NCBI RefSeq assembly: GCF_040939455.1
Contig: NC_134115.1
Coordinates: 23,462,727 to 23,526,726, forward strand
Length of the DNA stretch: 64,000 nucleotides
Source: Microcebus murinus
Lineage: Eukaryota > Chordata > Mammalia > Primates > Cheirogaleidae
Direction: 5' to 3'
Shown: piece by piece, positions 9,081 to 63,244 of the stretch
Layout: every line of letters begins with the position of its first letter
How positions within the stretch are numbered: the stretch's first letter is position 1
The notes under the pieces: model-generated
Seen by the model: the letters and a program-made list of their open reading frames with translations, nothing else
Database searches by the model: none
Told to the model about the DNA's origin: nothing
Program-made: the position numbers and the translations under genes

Positions 9081-11460
9081 TCAGTCAAAACTGTTTCTGA
9101 TCAACTTCTATTCCCATTTCATCTTCTACCATCTTGTCAACATACTGAGCAACTCCCCTGTCGACTCTGTCTACCTGACCAGTCACCATATCAACCACCT
9201 GACCGGCCTAACCAGCCACTTGACCAGCCACTTCTCTGCCTGGAATTAGAATATGTGTTTCCATCATAATATTCTTCAATTTTAGGTAGTTTGGCCAGCA
9301 CTGAGAGTATCCAGTCTGAATCATGCCACTCTACCTGTAAGCTTTCTGACTTGGTTTGTGGGAACTTCACAGTAAACACCCGTATTTCCTTCTAGGAGGC
9401 ACATTCTGGTTATCTGGGACACAGCATTGCTATTCAGCTTTCTGTTAAATTCTTTCCAAGGACAACTAACATCCCGTATTTACTCTAGGCTTTCCAGAGT
9501 CATGGTCACAAAACCCTTATCAGAGGTGATCAAAGATTGTGGTTTAAAGCTCGATGGATCAGAAATGTGGGCTAATGATGCAGCCACTGCCCCTTTCTGT
9601 GAGCTGATAGTTGGAAAAAATCAACAACAGCATAAGAACCAAAGCCAGAGACCTAATGGTATCCATGCTTTTAGATTTAACCAAATCCATTGTAGAAGGA
9701 ACCATACACATGTTTAAAAGTAGTACCTGCTTTTTAAGTTCCACATATCTTAGTTGACCTCTTTCTTTTGGTTAATAAAAACATACACAAATCCCTGTCT
9801 GTCCAGTTCTACCTGTGCATCCAGAGTGATGAATATAGGACTTAACATCCTGAGGAGGAGAACTTTGAATTACCAGGTCAACCTCAGGAATCTCTAAACC
9901 ATGGGCAGCCAAGTTGGTTGCCACCAAAATTTTAGAACTACCTTCTTTGAAACCTTTCATTGTAATTTCTCTTTGTAACTATGCAATGTCACCATGTAAA
10001 CACTGGACATTCTGCTTTGTGCGTGGATTCATAGCCATTTCAGTTACATTCTTTTTGGTCTCACAGAAAATAATAGCTCTCCCTTCAGACCCACTGTAGA
10101 TTTGAAGGACATCTTCAATAACTGCTGGCCTCTGAGACCAATGACACTGGATGGCCAAATGTTCCACAGTAGTTGCAGACTTCTGAGTCATTTTTCCAAC
10201 CAGGCCAACCTGTTCCTATCTGGATTTCATGTAATTTTTTTTTGCAACTTTGTATACCCACTGTGGGCAAGTTGCAGAAAAAAGTAGTCTGAGGATTGTA
10301 TTCAGAATCAGTTTTGTAGGATTCAGTAACAGTATCTTCAACTTGCTCAGCAAAACCAAAACCTAATATTTGATCCACTTCATTAAGCACAACATGGTGA
10401 ACTTTAAAAACATCCAATTGACCACTCTGCAGGTGATCTTTGATATGACCATGGATCCCAGCCAAGATGTCAATATCATTTTGAATATGATTAATTTGGC
10501 TTTCCCATGTTGCTCCACCATAAAAATAATACCACACTGTTTCCTAGTATATCTTTGAAGTCTTTGTCCATTTGGCTTGCCAATTCCCTTGTTGGAGCCC
10601 AAACAAGTACCTTTGCTGAGCAGCTTTTTAGTTTCTTGATTTGTTTGGAGTCTTTCAATCAAGGGGATAGCAAGAGAGAATGTCTTTTCTGTTCTTGTTC
10701 ATGCTTGAGCAATTATTAAACCTTTTCCTTTATATACAAGACCAAAGGTCTTAACTTGGATAGGAAAGAGATATGTTACCCCTCAATCTTTCAGAACTTT
10801 ATAGTCTCTTCAGAAATGGGGAAATTGGAGAAGGCTTCTTTCTGTTCATGTTGGGGTCTCCTCTAGTTTATTATCACTTGCTTCATGAATAGAACTATCT
10901 AAGGATGATTCTCGCTTTGATTTTTTTCATATTCATCAATATCTCCATTTGATATTGGATATTTCTTGACTTATGAGATTTAGAGAATTCATCTGAAAGT
11001 CCATTAAATCCTTCTTCAGTGTCTCCACTTAGCTTCTCGTTCATTTTAGCTTTTTTGGGTTTGGGAACATCCAGATCATCAGCAACATCATTTTCTCTTG
11101 TTTCTGATTTCTCTTTTAAGTTATAATGGTGCCTTGACTTCATTCTGTCACTCAAGCATTGTGTAATGTGTTTTCAGCTTATCTTGTTTAAATCTTCATA
11201 ACAATCCTATAAGGGAAGTAGGGATCCATAATCTATCATCTGAAATTCCAATATTCATAAAACACTTTTGCCTTTCCTTCCTCTGGCTCTCGGATTCCAC
11301 AAAGTGTGCTTTCAGCTCCATAATGTTCCCCCAGAGGAGTTTCCCAGGCATTGTTGGCCTCTGCTGCCTCTCTCCCCAAGCGCAGTGGCCAAAACCAAAA
11401 CCACCTGCGGGCAGGACAGCGTGAAAGGTGGGGGTAGAGTGGCCACCTGGCCAGGGCCAT
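9081..11460 (-). pseudogene. DDX50P: Processed pseudogene of the DEAD-box RNA helicase DDX50
   Basis: Reading the minus strand, the ATG equivalent lies at 11350-11352 (MPGKLLWG...) and the stop equivalent at 9081-9083 (...SFD then TGA). Between them the DDX50 order is intact and intronless: the N-terminal RKSRHHY-like block, the Q-motif/Walker region, a DEVD-like box, the [10 protein letters not shown] and CLHGD blocks, a [16 protein letters not shown] block, the GRTG region, and the DDX50-specific tail EWHDSDWILS/SNSRQRSGWSSG. The last block separates it from paralogue DDX21. It cannot make a helicase. The Walker A segment reads A-stop-TRTEKT (stop at 10699-10701), the Asp box is NEVD at about 10373-10384, motif III is lost by frameshift, and many other stops occur. 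A 112-bp foreign segment at 11153-11264 splits the N-terminus. 5' UTR-like sequence continues to about 11460. The 3' end, somewhere in 8720-9080, is not resolved. Confidence 0.93.
11153..11264. repeat. 112-bp MIR-like segment inside the DDX50 pseudogene
   Basis: DDX50 homology stops after ...RKERQK (base 11265) and resumes at SDRMKSRHHY (base 11152) with no coding bases lost. The segment resembles a MIR core ('tttaaatcttcataacaatc'). See the corresponding finding. Confidence 0.6.
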
Positions 11461-12099
11461 GCATCACTTCCTAAAATAATCAGTGTTTTTTTTTAGTATT
11501 GCCTTTATTTCAGTTATTAATTTGAATTATGAAAATATGAAGCCACTTCATTTTCAATGATTATATCTTTTTAAACAGACTCTGTGGTTCCCTAGGCATA
11601 TTTAACTCTTACGAATAAAAACAATCTTTCCCAATTATAATTATTTTGTAAGACTGATTTGCTGGGCGGTGGGTTAAATTGCGCGGGATGAGTTATTTCC
11701 TGAAAATAACATTAAAATGCAGGTAGGGCAGCCATTTTAGCTCAGAGCACAGCGACAAATGAGGCAAAAAGTGAATGAATATAGGCCAAAAAGAGGAATA
11801 GGTTAGGTCAGGTCGGGTAGGTGTTATGGACTTCCCAAGCACACATACTGGGTGGAGTTAGGTTCCTGCATTTTCCGTCTGCTGCCATCACCAGTGAGAG
11901 CAGCATCAGGACTTTTGCAAGCCCCTAAAGACTGGAAAGATGATAGTGTCCCCCTGAAGTAATTAGAAACTTATTCAGGAAGTGGATTAAAACTTAAGTT
12001 GGGGTGAATGCAAGACTTTTACACTTTCTGGAATAAAAATTCCGAATTCATCAACGCTGAACTGTTTCTTTCTGCTTTTCCCTCCACGGCTAGTGCCTT
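11461..12099. other. Upstream flank of the CARNMT1 promoter
   Basis: Single-copy-looking sequence between the pseudogene and the CpG island. A 'ggttaggtcaggtcgggtag' tract lies near 11800. No gene seen. Confidence 0.45.
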
Positions 12100-12259
12100 A
12101 GCCTAGGTTCGGCCTCGCGTTCCACCATCCAGCACTCGCGAGCTAAGCCCCACCCACGCGGCCACGCACAGGTGCCAGCCGTGCCAGCCCCACCCTGCCA
12201 AGGAGCGCCTCCTCCGCCCCCACGCGGGGTCCCTGGCCCCGCCCCTGGAAGCGCCGTCC

Positions 12260-12267
12260 TGACGTCA
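12260..12267. promoter_or_regulatory. CRE palindrome TGACGTCA
   Basis: Exact consensus cAMP-response element in the core of the CpG island, 272 bases upstream of the coding start. CREB/ATF binding is inferred from sequence only. Confidence 0.65.
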
Positions 12268-12295
12268 GCGCGCCGTCGCCGAAGCCCGGCAGCAA

Positions 12296-12538
12296 ATGAG
12301 CGCTGGCGGCCGGGGCCCTCCGTCGTACACTCGCACACGCATGCGCGCTGTTTCCGGGAGCCCCGAAGACCTGGCGGAGCCCGGCGCGGATGGAGGCTTG
12401 AGGGTGGCGGGGGCGGAGCGCGCCGCGAGCTGGGTGCATGTCCGCGGCGGGCGCCGTCTAGAGGAAGGCCAAGCAGCCGCCACCACGCTTTCAATCGCGG
12501 CGAGACGCAAGCGAGCCAGGCCCAGGGCCGCGGCTGCG
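12296..12538 (+). other. CARNMT1: CARNMT1 5' leader with open in-frame extension and short uORFs
   Basis: The frame of the CARNMT1 start stays open for 81 codons upstream, with ATGs at 12296 and 12341. Two tiny out-of-frame uORFs, ATG at 12390 (3 codons) and 12438 (7 codons, MSAAGAV), end before the main start. The annotated start at 12539 is preferred because the conserved protein begins [10 protein letters not shown] and has G at -3. How much of this stretch is transcribed is unknown. Confidence 0.6.
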
Positions 12539-52992
<40,454 letters not shown>

Positions 52993-55540
52993 TAGTCTCA
53001 AGTGATATTACCTGGAAAAAAATTTAATAAGAGCAAATGATGAAATAAACAACTCAAAATCAACTATCAGTGATGACAGGACACAACCTCAAATCAGTGG
53101 TGCCTTCTTATTCCTAACAAAATTTAGAAATAGTGTCTATTTTCTTAATATGTCTATTGCATTTTCAGAAATATACTATGCCATGCAGATTTGTACTACA
53201 TGAGTAAAAATGGAGGAAATGTCTGCAAGTATACTTTTTCCTTGAAACCCAGAATCATCTTTCAGTAGAAAAAACCTAATCTCCAGTGTCTCCATGAAGA
53301 TGTCTGTTGCAAGTTTGCCATATTAATGATCAATAGTATTGAAGTCCATAATAATCTTCCAGGTTTTTTTTGTATGCATTGCACATGTTATTTTTAGAAA
53401 AGTCTGAGGATCCTCTGTCATATTCAACATCTGGATTTGGGAGTTGGATGTTCACTTTAGGCCTAAGCAATCTATACATCAAATGTGTGTCTATTCTTTT
53501 ATCATTCAAATTATTTTTTTCTAGCTTAGTTGAATTTAGAGAAGCATCAAACATTTCATTTTTATGAAATGTCAAATTTAATAGTATCACAGGACAGTAA
53601 ATTTGCATTCAGGTAACTGAGAAATTAACAAGTCTTTTGGCTACACTAAACTGAACACTTTATGAAAGCATACTCATCATGGATCACTTTGAAATGTGTG
53701 AGATATGAACAGTTGAAGGGAGGCATAAAACCTTTGTTAAAGGTAGTGCTAGGAAACTGGGAAAAGAAGAATAAAATTTACCCATTTGAAATGAATGATT
53801 TCAAACTATAAATGAATACAGAGTTTGTCAGTGTGATGTTTACAATAATGTCTTTTCTTTAAATTATCTGGATTATGAAAGCAAGCACTTTTTTTCATTA
53901 AAACAATTACATACTAGTAAAAGCTGTCATACTAATATTAATGTGGGAAATTTTGAATATGAAATTCAGGGATAAATTACTGCCCATGGTCTGTGTTTTC
54001 ATTATTATAAGCAGCAGCCATTATGTAATTTCAGATTAACACCAATTTTGTTCTCTGATGGATGGAGTTTAAACAGTATATGCTGCTTTAAATTTCTACC
54101 TCTAGCAGATCTTTATTGGAGGGAGTTTTCCTTTGTAATTTTTTAAATGTATATTATTCTGTTTCTAATAGCTTGGAAAGTGGAGATGACCAATGTTTTA
54201 ACCTTTTCTTGGAGAAAAGGAAGAAATCTTATTGAATATTTTCACAGATGATTGTGATTGCTTTACATGACCTCTGGCAATTTTGAATTAGATAAATTTA
54301 ATCTCGGTAATGTGCTGGTAGCATAAATGTCATGTTTTAATAGGAAAACTTATTTGTAAATCTTAGGACTTTGTTACTTAGGTTGGGGGTGGGGGGCCAC
54401 TACCCTATTTGACATGTTACAAGTGTGTTGGGGGGAACTTTTCTGCAAACAGTGATGGAACTTTTATGACCTTTACTCTCACTATTCAGAAGATTCCATC
54501 CAGTTAATATGACTTTTCAAATTAGGGAGGTCTGAAACCTTTTGAGTTTTATTATTTTTTTTAACTATTTCTCCTTTTGTGTCCCTCAATACTTGACAGA
54601 TGAATATTTGGTGGGAATGAACTTGAAATTAATTTGCAAGGGGAAAAACAAAACCAGTTTTTTTTTTTTTTTAAGAAAAATAAACTTACAAGGTGCATAA
54701 GTATTTTTAAAATCCATTGAACAGAAAGGAATGCATACTGTTTTTGAGTGATTTAGAAATGCTTTTCATTCAGTGACTAATATTCTCTTTTTTACAACTT
54801 GTATCAAAACAGGTATCTTTGTTTTTCTCACAGTGGTAAAAACAGGTTGACACTGGGGGGTTGGCTTTTTTACTTAAAATTTTTTTGCTATTAGGTTTTA
54901 TTCTTTAATAATGTTACTTTCTAAATTATAACATATATTCTACTTAATTCTGCAATCAGTCATTTAATTTGTTAATTTTTCCCTCATATCATGAATTTTT
55001 CTTAAATGTTCTATACAAATTTACATCACTTTTTCATAAAGCTTTTGTAGTTAATATATTCTAAACTTGAAATGTGGTATCAATCAATAGAAGTGTCACT
55101 GGAGGATTTATTTAATTTTGTTTTTCTTAATTATAGTCCTAGCTACTAAAGTGTATAAGCCTTAAAGTTTTAAATTTTTTTCTTAAATTAGCTGTATACA
55201 CATACGTTTTTATTCATTTTCATAAGGTGGAAGGAGATAGGTCATTATGCTTGCTTTTTATAAATTTCTATATTCTGAAGTGGTGCAGATTTAGGGTATG
55301 TTAATCAAGTGAGCAAGGTGGAATATGTAAAATATAAAGAGAAGCTGTATAAATCACAGTATAAAATTATGAAGTCTGGGAACTGTAAAATGTACTGTAT
55401 TTATATGTAACTCTCATTCTAAAAGTTGTCACACAGGCTGAATTGGAAGCTTCATGTCTGCATGAAATTTCCTATATTTTTAACGTGTATGATGGACTTA
55501 ATTTTTCTTGAATATTAAAGTCTGCTGATTGCTATGAAAC
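52993..55540 (+). other. CARNMT1: CARNMT1 3' UTR
   Basis: About 2.5 kb without recognisable transposons, which is itself unusual in this repeat-dense window and fits a conserved UTR. It ends shortly after an ATTAAA signal at 55514-55519. Earlier AATAAA hexamers (near 53,770 and 54,676) could give shorter forms. Confidence 0.72.
55514..55519 (+). terminator. CARNMT1: Poly(A) signal ATTAAA
   Basis: ATTAAA is followed within 20-50 bases by a T/GT-rich stretch ('gcttggttgtttcc'), the normal cleavage context. Assigned by position only. Confidence 0.6.
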
Positions 55541-55849
55541 AATATTTGCTTGGTTGTTTCCATGTAAGTTAGTGTAACCATAGATGGGGGAATTTTAATT
55601 CATTGAGTACATATACTTTTGAACACTTGGATTAGCCTATTTTTATATGTTTCTAGAAAGTCAGATATATGAGTACTAGAAAGTTAGTAATATGAGTACT
55701 TGGCCTTTGAGTATGCCAGGCTTTATACTATTTATTTTCACTTTGTTTTATTTAAGTTCACTGTAATGAAGTTGGAATCTACCAAGAGAAAAAAGATTAA
55801 TCTTTCATTTTATTAAATAATAGAAAAAGAATTATAAAGAGGACTCCAG

Positions 55850-56060
55850 GACCAGCCATTAGTAGGGTGAACACTTAGATTTTCTGGGTTCGTTTTCCTG
55901 AACTATTGTTTGTGATCTCAGGCAAGCCATTCTGAGCTTGTTTTCTCATCTTAAAAATATGATTAATACTACCTATTTCAAAGGTTTTTTATTAGGTCAT
56001 ATGAGCTTTTATGTGTGTGTATAAAAGCATGAGGTGCACAATTACTGTGAATGTAATTTC
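55850..56060 (+). repeat. MIR SINE
   Basis: 'tgatctcaggcaagccattc', 'ctcatcttaaaaatatgat' and 'aatactacctatttcaaag' are MIR core words. Confidence 0.7.
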
Positions 56061-56350
56061 AGTCTCTGTTGACTGTTATGCAGTGATAGAAAAACAAGCA
56101 GGTTGGTAGCAGGGCATTAGTTGTAATAATGTTATGGTAAGTAACCTTTTGAAAACTGTTTCAGTGGAATCATGGGGGGAACTGTAAAAAAAATGGTAAA
56201 ATGGTAGGTATAGGTACAGATTACAAAAGTTTGGTGGGAATTATAATGAAAAAAAGACGGAACCAATATACATACTAGCAACTGTTTAACTTTGTGTCCA
56301 TTCCGTGGTCAATACTGCATATGACTGAGCTTTTCATTTTTGGCAACACA

Positions 56351-56672
56351 GCCATACCTTGTTTTATTGTGCTTCACAGATGTTGCATTTTTACAGATTG
56401 AAGGTTTAGCAGTCTTGCATCAAGCAAGTCTATTGGCACCATTTTTCCAACAGCATGTGCTCATTTTGTGTCTCTATCAGCATTTTTTAGCGATTCAAGT
56501 ATTTTTAAATTAAAGTTTGTACTTTTAGATAAAATGCTATTGCACACTTACTAGACTACAGTATGGTTAAACATAACTTTTATATGCATTAGGAAATCAA
56601 AAAATTTGTGCAACTCACTTTATTGTGATGGTCTGGAACTGAACCCACAACATTTCCAAGATATGCCTATGT
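56351..56672. mobile_element. Internally deleted Tigger1 derivative
   Basis: The left end 'ccataccttgttttattgtg' and right end 'ccaagatatgcctatg' are the Tigger1 termini. About 150 bases of the 5' end join directly to the 3' end ('gctattgcacacttactaga'), with the transposase region missing. It is 322 bases long. Confidence 0.88.
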
Positions 56673-56829
56673 GAGAAAAAAATAGCATCTAGTTTAATAT
56701 TCATTTAATTATTAGGAAAACTAAGCAATTTCCATGATTTTAATGGCCAAAGAGAGGTAGGTGTCTTTAATCTGTCAGCCTTTAGGATTTCATGTGGCAG
56801 ACACCAACCCCAAAGTTAATAAAAACAGG

Positions 56830-58340
56830 TTCATCAAAGGGAATATTGGCTAGGGCCATGAGAACTGCCTTGAGTTCTGTCAACTGAGAGAAGCAACCAT
56901 ATCTGGTTTTAGTCTTACATAGCTGGCACCAAAGTTGAAGCAGCAGCTCGTTGGACCCCATTATGTTTCATCTTAGCCAAATAATCAGTTAAGTAAGCCT
57001 AGGAGTTAAGGGGAAACTTGGAATCAAGGGCCCCATTGAACCAGTGGCTTTGCTTTAGGCAGTGTAGTTGGCTGTAAATTTGCCCCTAGAAAGACAGCTG
57101 CCACTTTTTCATGCAGCACCAAAAAGCTGCTCTGGCCAGGCCGGCTACCCTCCTGAATATACTATTTCTTTTTGACGGGCAAGGCTTGTCAGGTTCCTTT
57201 CACCTTGTTAGTCATCAAGTCCAAGTAGACCCACCCCAAAATGGGGATGTCAAGCCAAAGGGTCATAAGGCCTTAATGAATTACACGTTTTCAACAAAAG
57301 CCTAGTAGCAGCAGGCAGAAGCTGCCTTCTTTTGTAAAAACAAGGGTGTACTTGGTGGCTGGGTCAGGCAATTGTGCCTATTATAGTGTTGGTCAGTGAG
57401 TATAATGAGCACTCAGGGAGCCATTAAGTCTTTGCCCTTCTTCCTCCTACTGAGGTTCTATATTATTTCGGCTGGACCACCCAGGAGGGGACAGTCCATG
57501 CAGAGTACTCCTTGAAAGTGAGTCAAGATGGGGAAGTACAGGCATAAAATACAGTAGTGCTATTATACGTATGCCAGATAGGTCCAAAGAGCTCTGACAA
57601 CAGATTATTTTTGAGGTGTCCCGGTCCTGCTCAAAAACTTGTATGAATTTTCATGTCCAAACATTTAATTACAAAGGCTTTGCCTGGCAGGTATCACAAG
57701 AAAAAGCTGCCCACTCCATACCAGACTTGGGGCACGGCCAACGCATTCCAGTCTCTAAACGGAATAGCACTGAGCTCTGTCATGCATTGGATAAGGCATT
57801 GGACTTCTAAAGGGAATTGCAGTCAAGGACTTGAGCCACCCCACCAGTCATGCTCTTAAGCATATCTACATTCTTAGCCTAAGTGCCTCTGCTGAGACTC
57901 GCTGTGTATGTGTGTGTTGGGGGCAGGAAGGGGATTGAAGACACTTTTTGCATTCTGACTTGGTACTTTTTCCATTCATGGCCCTTCCCTTTTCCTCTCC
58001 CCTTCCCCTCTCACCCCAGGGATATATAGTGCTGCAGGAGCCTTTTAAGAGTTCCCTCAGCAGTGAGAAGACTGCCTGTGTATCATGATCCACCTGACCC
58101 TCAGCTATTGCACTATTCCACGGGGAGAAATGAAAGTGCTTTCTCCAGTTTAGCCTCTTGCTTATATTAATACTATTTCAGTAAGTGATTAAAGCCGTTA
58201 CTTTCATTTTTTTCTTGTTTGAATCGGCTATTCCAACACCTGCCAGGTCAGCTCCCTCTGGCCCCTAACAATTTTAGTTTCCCTTCCCCGATGTAAGCCC
58301 TGTCTAAACCTTATCAGTTGATAAGGTCTTTTTTCCTATA
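56830..58340 (-). mobile_element. Endogenous retrovirus remnant, pol region (dead)
   Basis: On the minus strand 56845-56886 reads QLTELKAVLMALAN, an RNase H motif typical of retroviral pol. The surrounding 1.5 kb has a base composition and phrase structure unlike the flanking L1/MIR DNA but is full of stops and frameshifts. No intact frame, LTR pair or primer-binding site was identified, so class and boundaries are uncertain. It cannot encode a protein. Confidence 0.5.
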
Positions 58341-58564
58341 GGAGCAAAGACCAAATTATCCCCCAGCTGGGAGTATAGGGTGGCAGAGGAGGCTAGTCCA
58401 CAGGGACAGTGAGAAGGATGGTAGTGGGGAGGAAATTTGATTGCAGCAGTTTTCTCCATTGACCTCTGTCTTCAGGTTCAGTGCCTGAGGACTGCAGCTA
58501 CTTCTTCCCCCATCTCCCTCCAGCATCCATTGAGTATCCAGCCTCCAGGACCCCTTACTTTCAG

Positions 58565-58700
58565 TGCTGATCATAATCCCAAAGGACACAGTCCTGAACA
58601 TCATAATCCTGAATGTTGAAATCCTGAAACATCAAAATCCCTAACATCCTAAATTCTGGAAGATTAAAATCCTGAATTTTGAAATCCTACAAGCTGAACA
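58565..58700 (+). repeat. Degenerate 15-17-bp tandem repeat
   Basis: About seven or eight units of the form aaatcctgaa(c/t)(a/g)tt(g/a) run head to tail with much variation. Confidence 0.85.
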
Positions 58701-58891
58701 CTGGAGAAGGAATTAGTTTGTAGTGTGCTTGCATAATGTTAGGTGTAACTATTTACCTTATTATTGTCTTTATTTGGAAATTAAAGGAGCAGACTTGTGG
58801 ACTGAACTTTAGATGTCAACTGGATCAAGGAGTAACTAGAAACCTGGTAAAGCATTATTTTGAGTGTGTCTGTGAAGGTGTTTCAAGAGGT

Positions 58892-58925
58892 GATGTGTGT
58901 GTGTGTGTGGGAGAGAGAGAGAGAG
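58892..58925 (+). repeat. (TG)n(GA)n microsatellite
   Basis: About eight TG units abut seven GA units. Confidence 0.95.
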
Positions 58926-58929
58926 CCAG

Positions 58930-61130
<2,201 letters not shown>

Positions 61131-61825
61131 GACCCCCAGCTATTCCAAATAGATGTTAATGTACAATTGCCAAGAATGTAAAATTTTTTCAGCTTAGGAG
61201 GAAGTCACCTCTTCCTCTGTGTTCTGGCAAATGTGAAAATTTCATGGCCCCATCTCTTCTTTAAAAGGCTTGTCCCTCTTTAATTCAGTTTACTTAATTA
61301 CTTTGCAATGTCAGTCTTATAGGCTTAAGAAAAATTATGATTTTGTAGATTATAAAGAAGCAACATAGAAGAATAGGGAAAAAATACAAAGTTATTTGTA
61401 ATCAAGATAGCTACTGCTTCACAAAGAGACACAGTCACCTAACTATGTGGGAATGTCTCTGAACAGGCTGAAAAGAAATACCCTAAGAATAGTCCATGAA
61501 AAGGAGAGAGAGAGAGAATTTATCTACTAGTAATAATCTGCTTAGTGGAAGATAACAGTGTTGGCCTCTAGTGAAGAAACTTGCAACCCATCCATACAAG
61601 ATACTAGTGACACCAATATAATCTGAGGTGGTTCAAAGATGTGTTCCATATGCCTTCTCTATCCCTGTTCCCCAGTATCCCACCACATAGGCAACTACTG
61701 ATAATAGTATCATTCTAGAAACATTCTGTGCATTACAAAAAGATTAAAAAATACAACACATACGCACAACATACAGGTATATAATGTATATGTCTTATAT
61801 ATATATCTTTTTAATACAAGCATTA
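61131..61825. other. Intergenic, nothing assigned
   Basis: No gene recognised. A short (GA)n run lies at 61,504-61,518. Confidence 0.4.
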
Positions 61826-63244
61826 TCTCATTGTGCTTTGTAGATTTTTTTTGTGACAACCCTGTATCAAGCAAGTCTGTTAGTGTCATTTTTCCAATAA
61901 TGTGCTCACTTAGTGTCTCTGTGTCACATTTTAGTAATTCTTAAAATATTTCAAGCTCATTATGATTATTACTGGCACAAGAGTGAGCATTGACAAACTT
62001 TTAATTATTATATCTGTTATGGTGACTTGTGATCAGTGATCTTTGATGTTACTATTGTAATTGTTTTGGGACACCACAAACTGGGCCCATGTAAGACAAC
62101 TAACTTAACTGATAAATGTTGTAAGGATTCTAACTGCTCCATCAATGAACCATTCCCTCACCTCTCTCCTTCTCCTCAGGCATCTCTATTTTCTGAAACA
62201 TAAAAGATTGAAGTGAAGCCAGTTAATAACTTTACAATGACCTCTAAGTGTTCAAGTGAAAGGTAGACTTGCACATCTCTCACTTTCATGAAAATCTCAA
62301 AATGATTAGGCTGAGAGAGGAGAGGAAGCTGCAGAAGTCTGAAGCTAGAAGAGGTTGATTGATGAAGTTTAAGGAAAGTCATTTCTATAACATAAAGGTG
62401 CAAGGTGAAGCAATAAGTGGTTATGTATTATAGAAGCTGCAACAAGTTATCCAGAAGATCCAGCCAAGATAACTGATGAAGGTGGCTACACTAAACAGAT
62501 TTCCAATGTAGGTGGATCAGCCTTATATTGCAAAAACATGTCATCTAAGCCTGTTATAGCTAGTGAGAAGTCAATACCTGCCTTCAAAGCTTCAAACACC
62601 AGGCTGAATCTCTTAGGGGCTAATGCAGCTGGTAACTTTAAATTGAAACCAATGTTTATTTACCATTCTGAAAATCCTAGGGTAAATCTACTCTGCCTGA
62701 TCCTATAAATGGAAGGAACAAAGCCTAGATGACAGCACATCTGTTTACAATCTGGTTTACTGAGTATTTTAAGCCCACTGTTGAGATCTACTGCTTAGAA
62801 AAAAAAGATTCCTGTCAAAATATTACTGCTTGACAATGCACCTAGTTACCCAAGAACTCTGATGGAGATGTATAAGGAAATTAATGTTTCCATGCCTGCT
62901 AACACAATATTCATTCTGTAGCCCATGGATCAAGGAGTAATTTCCACTTTCAAGTTTTATTAATTAGGAAATACATTTTGTAAGGCTACAGCAGCCTTAG
63001 TGATTCCTCTGATGGATCTGGAGAAAGTAAACTGAAAACCTTCTGGAAAGGATTCACCATTCTAGATGCTATAAAGAACATTTGTGATTCACAGGAGGAA
63101 GCAAACCTATCAGCATTAACAGGAGTTTGGAGGAAGTTGATTCCAACCTTCATGGGTAACTTTGAGAGGTTCAAAACCTCAGTGGAGGAAGTAACTACAG
63201 ATGTGGTAGAAAAAGCAAGGAACTAGGAGTAAAAGTGGAGCCCA

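Noticed and set aside
9427..10719. Plus-strand ORFs between 9.4 and 10.7 kb
   Set aside because: They are the complement of the DDX50 pseudogene. Homology is entirely on the minus strand.
57650..57800. CxxC zinc-like motif on the minus strand as retroviral integrase
   Set aside because: It would lie 5' of the RNase H motif on the same strand, the wrong order for pol, and no HHCC context was seen.
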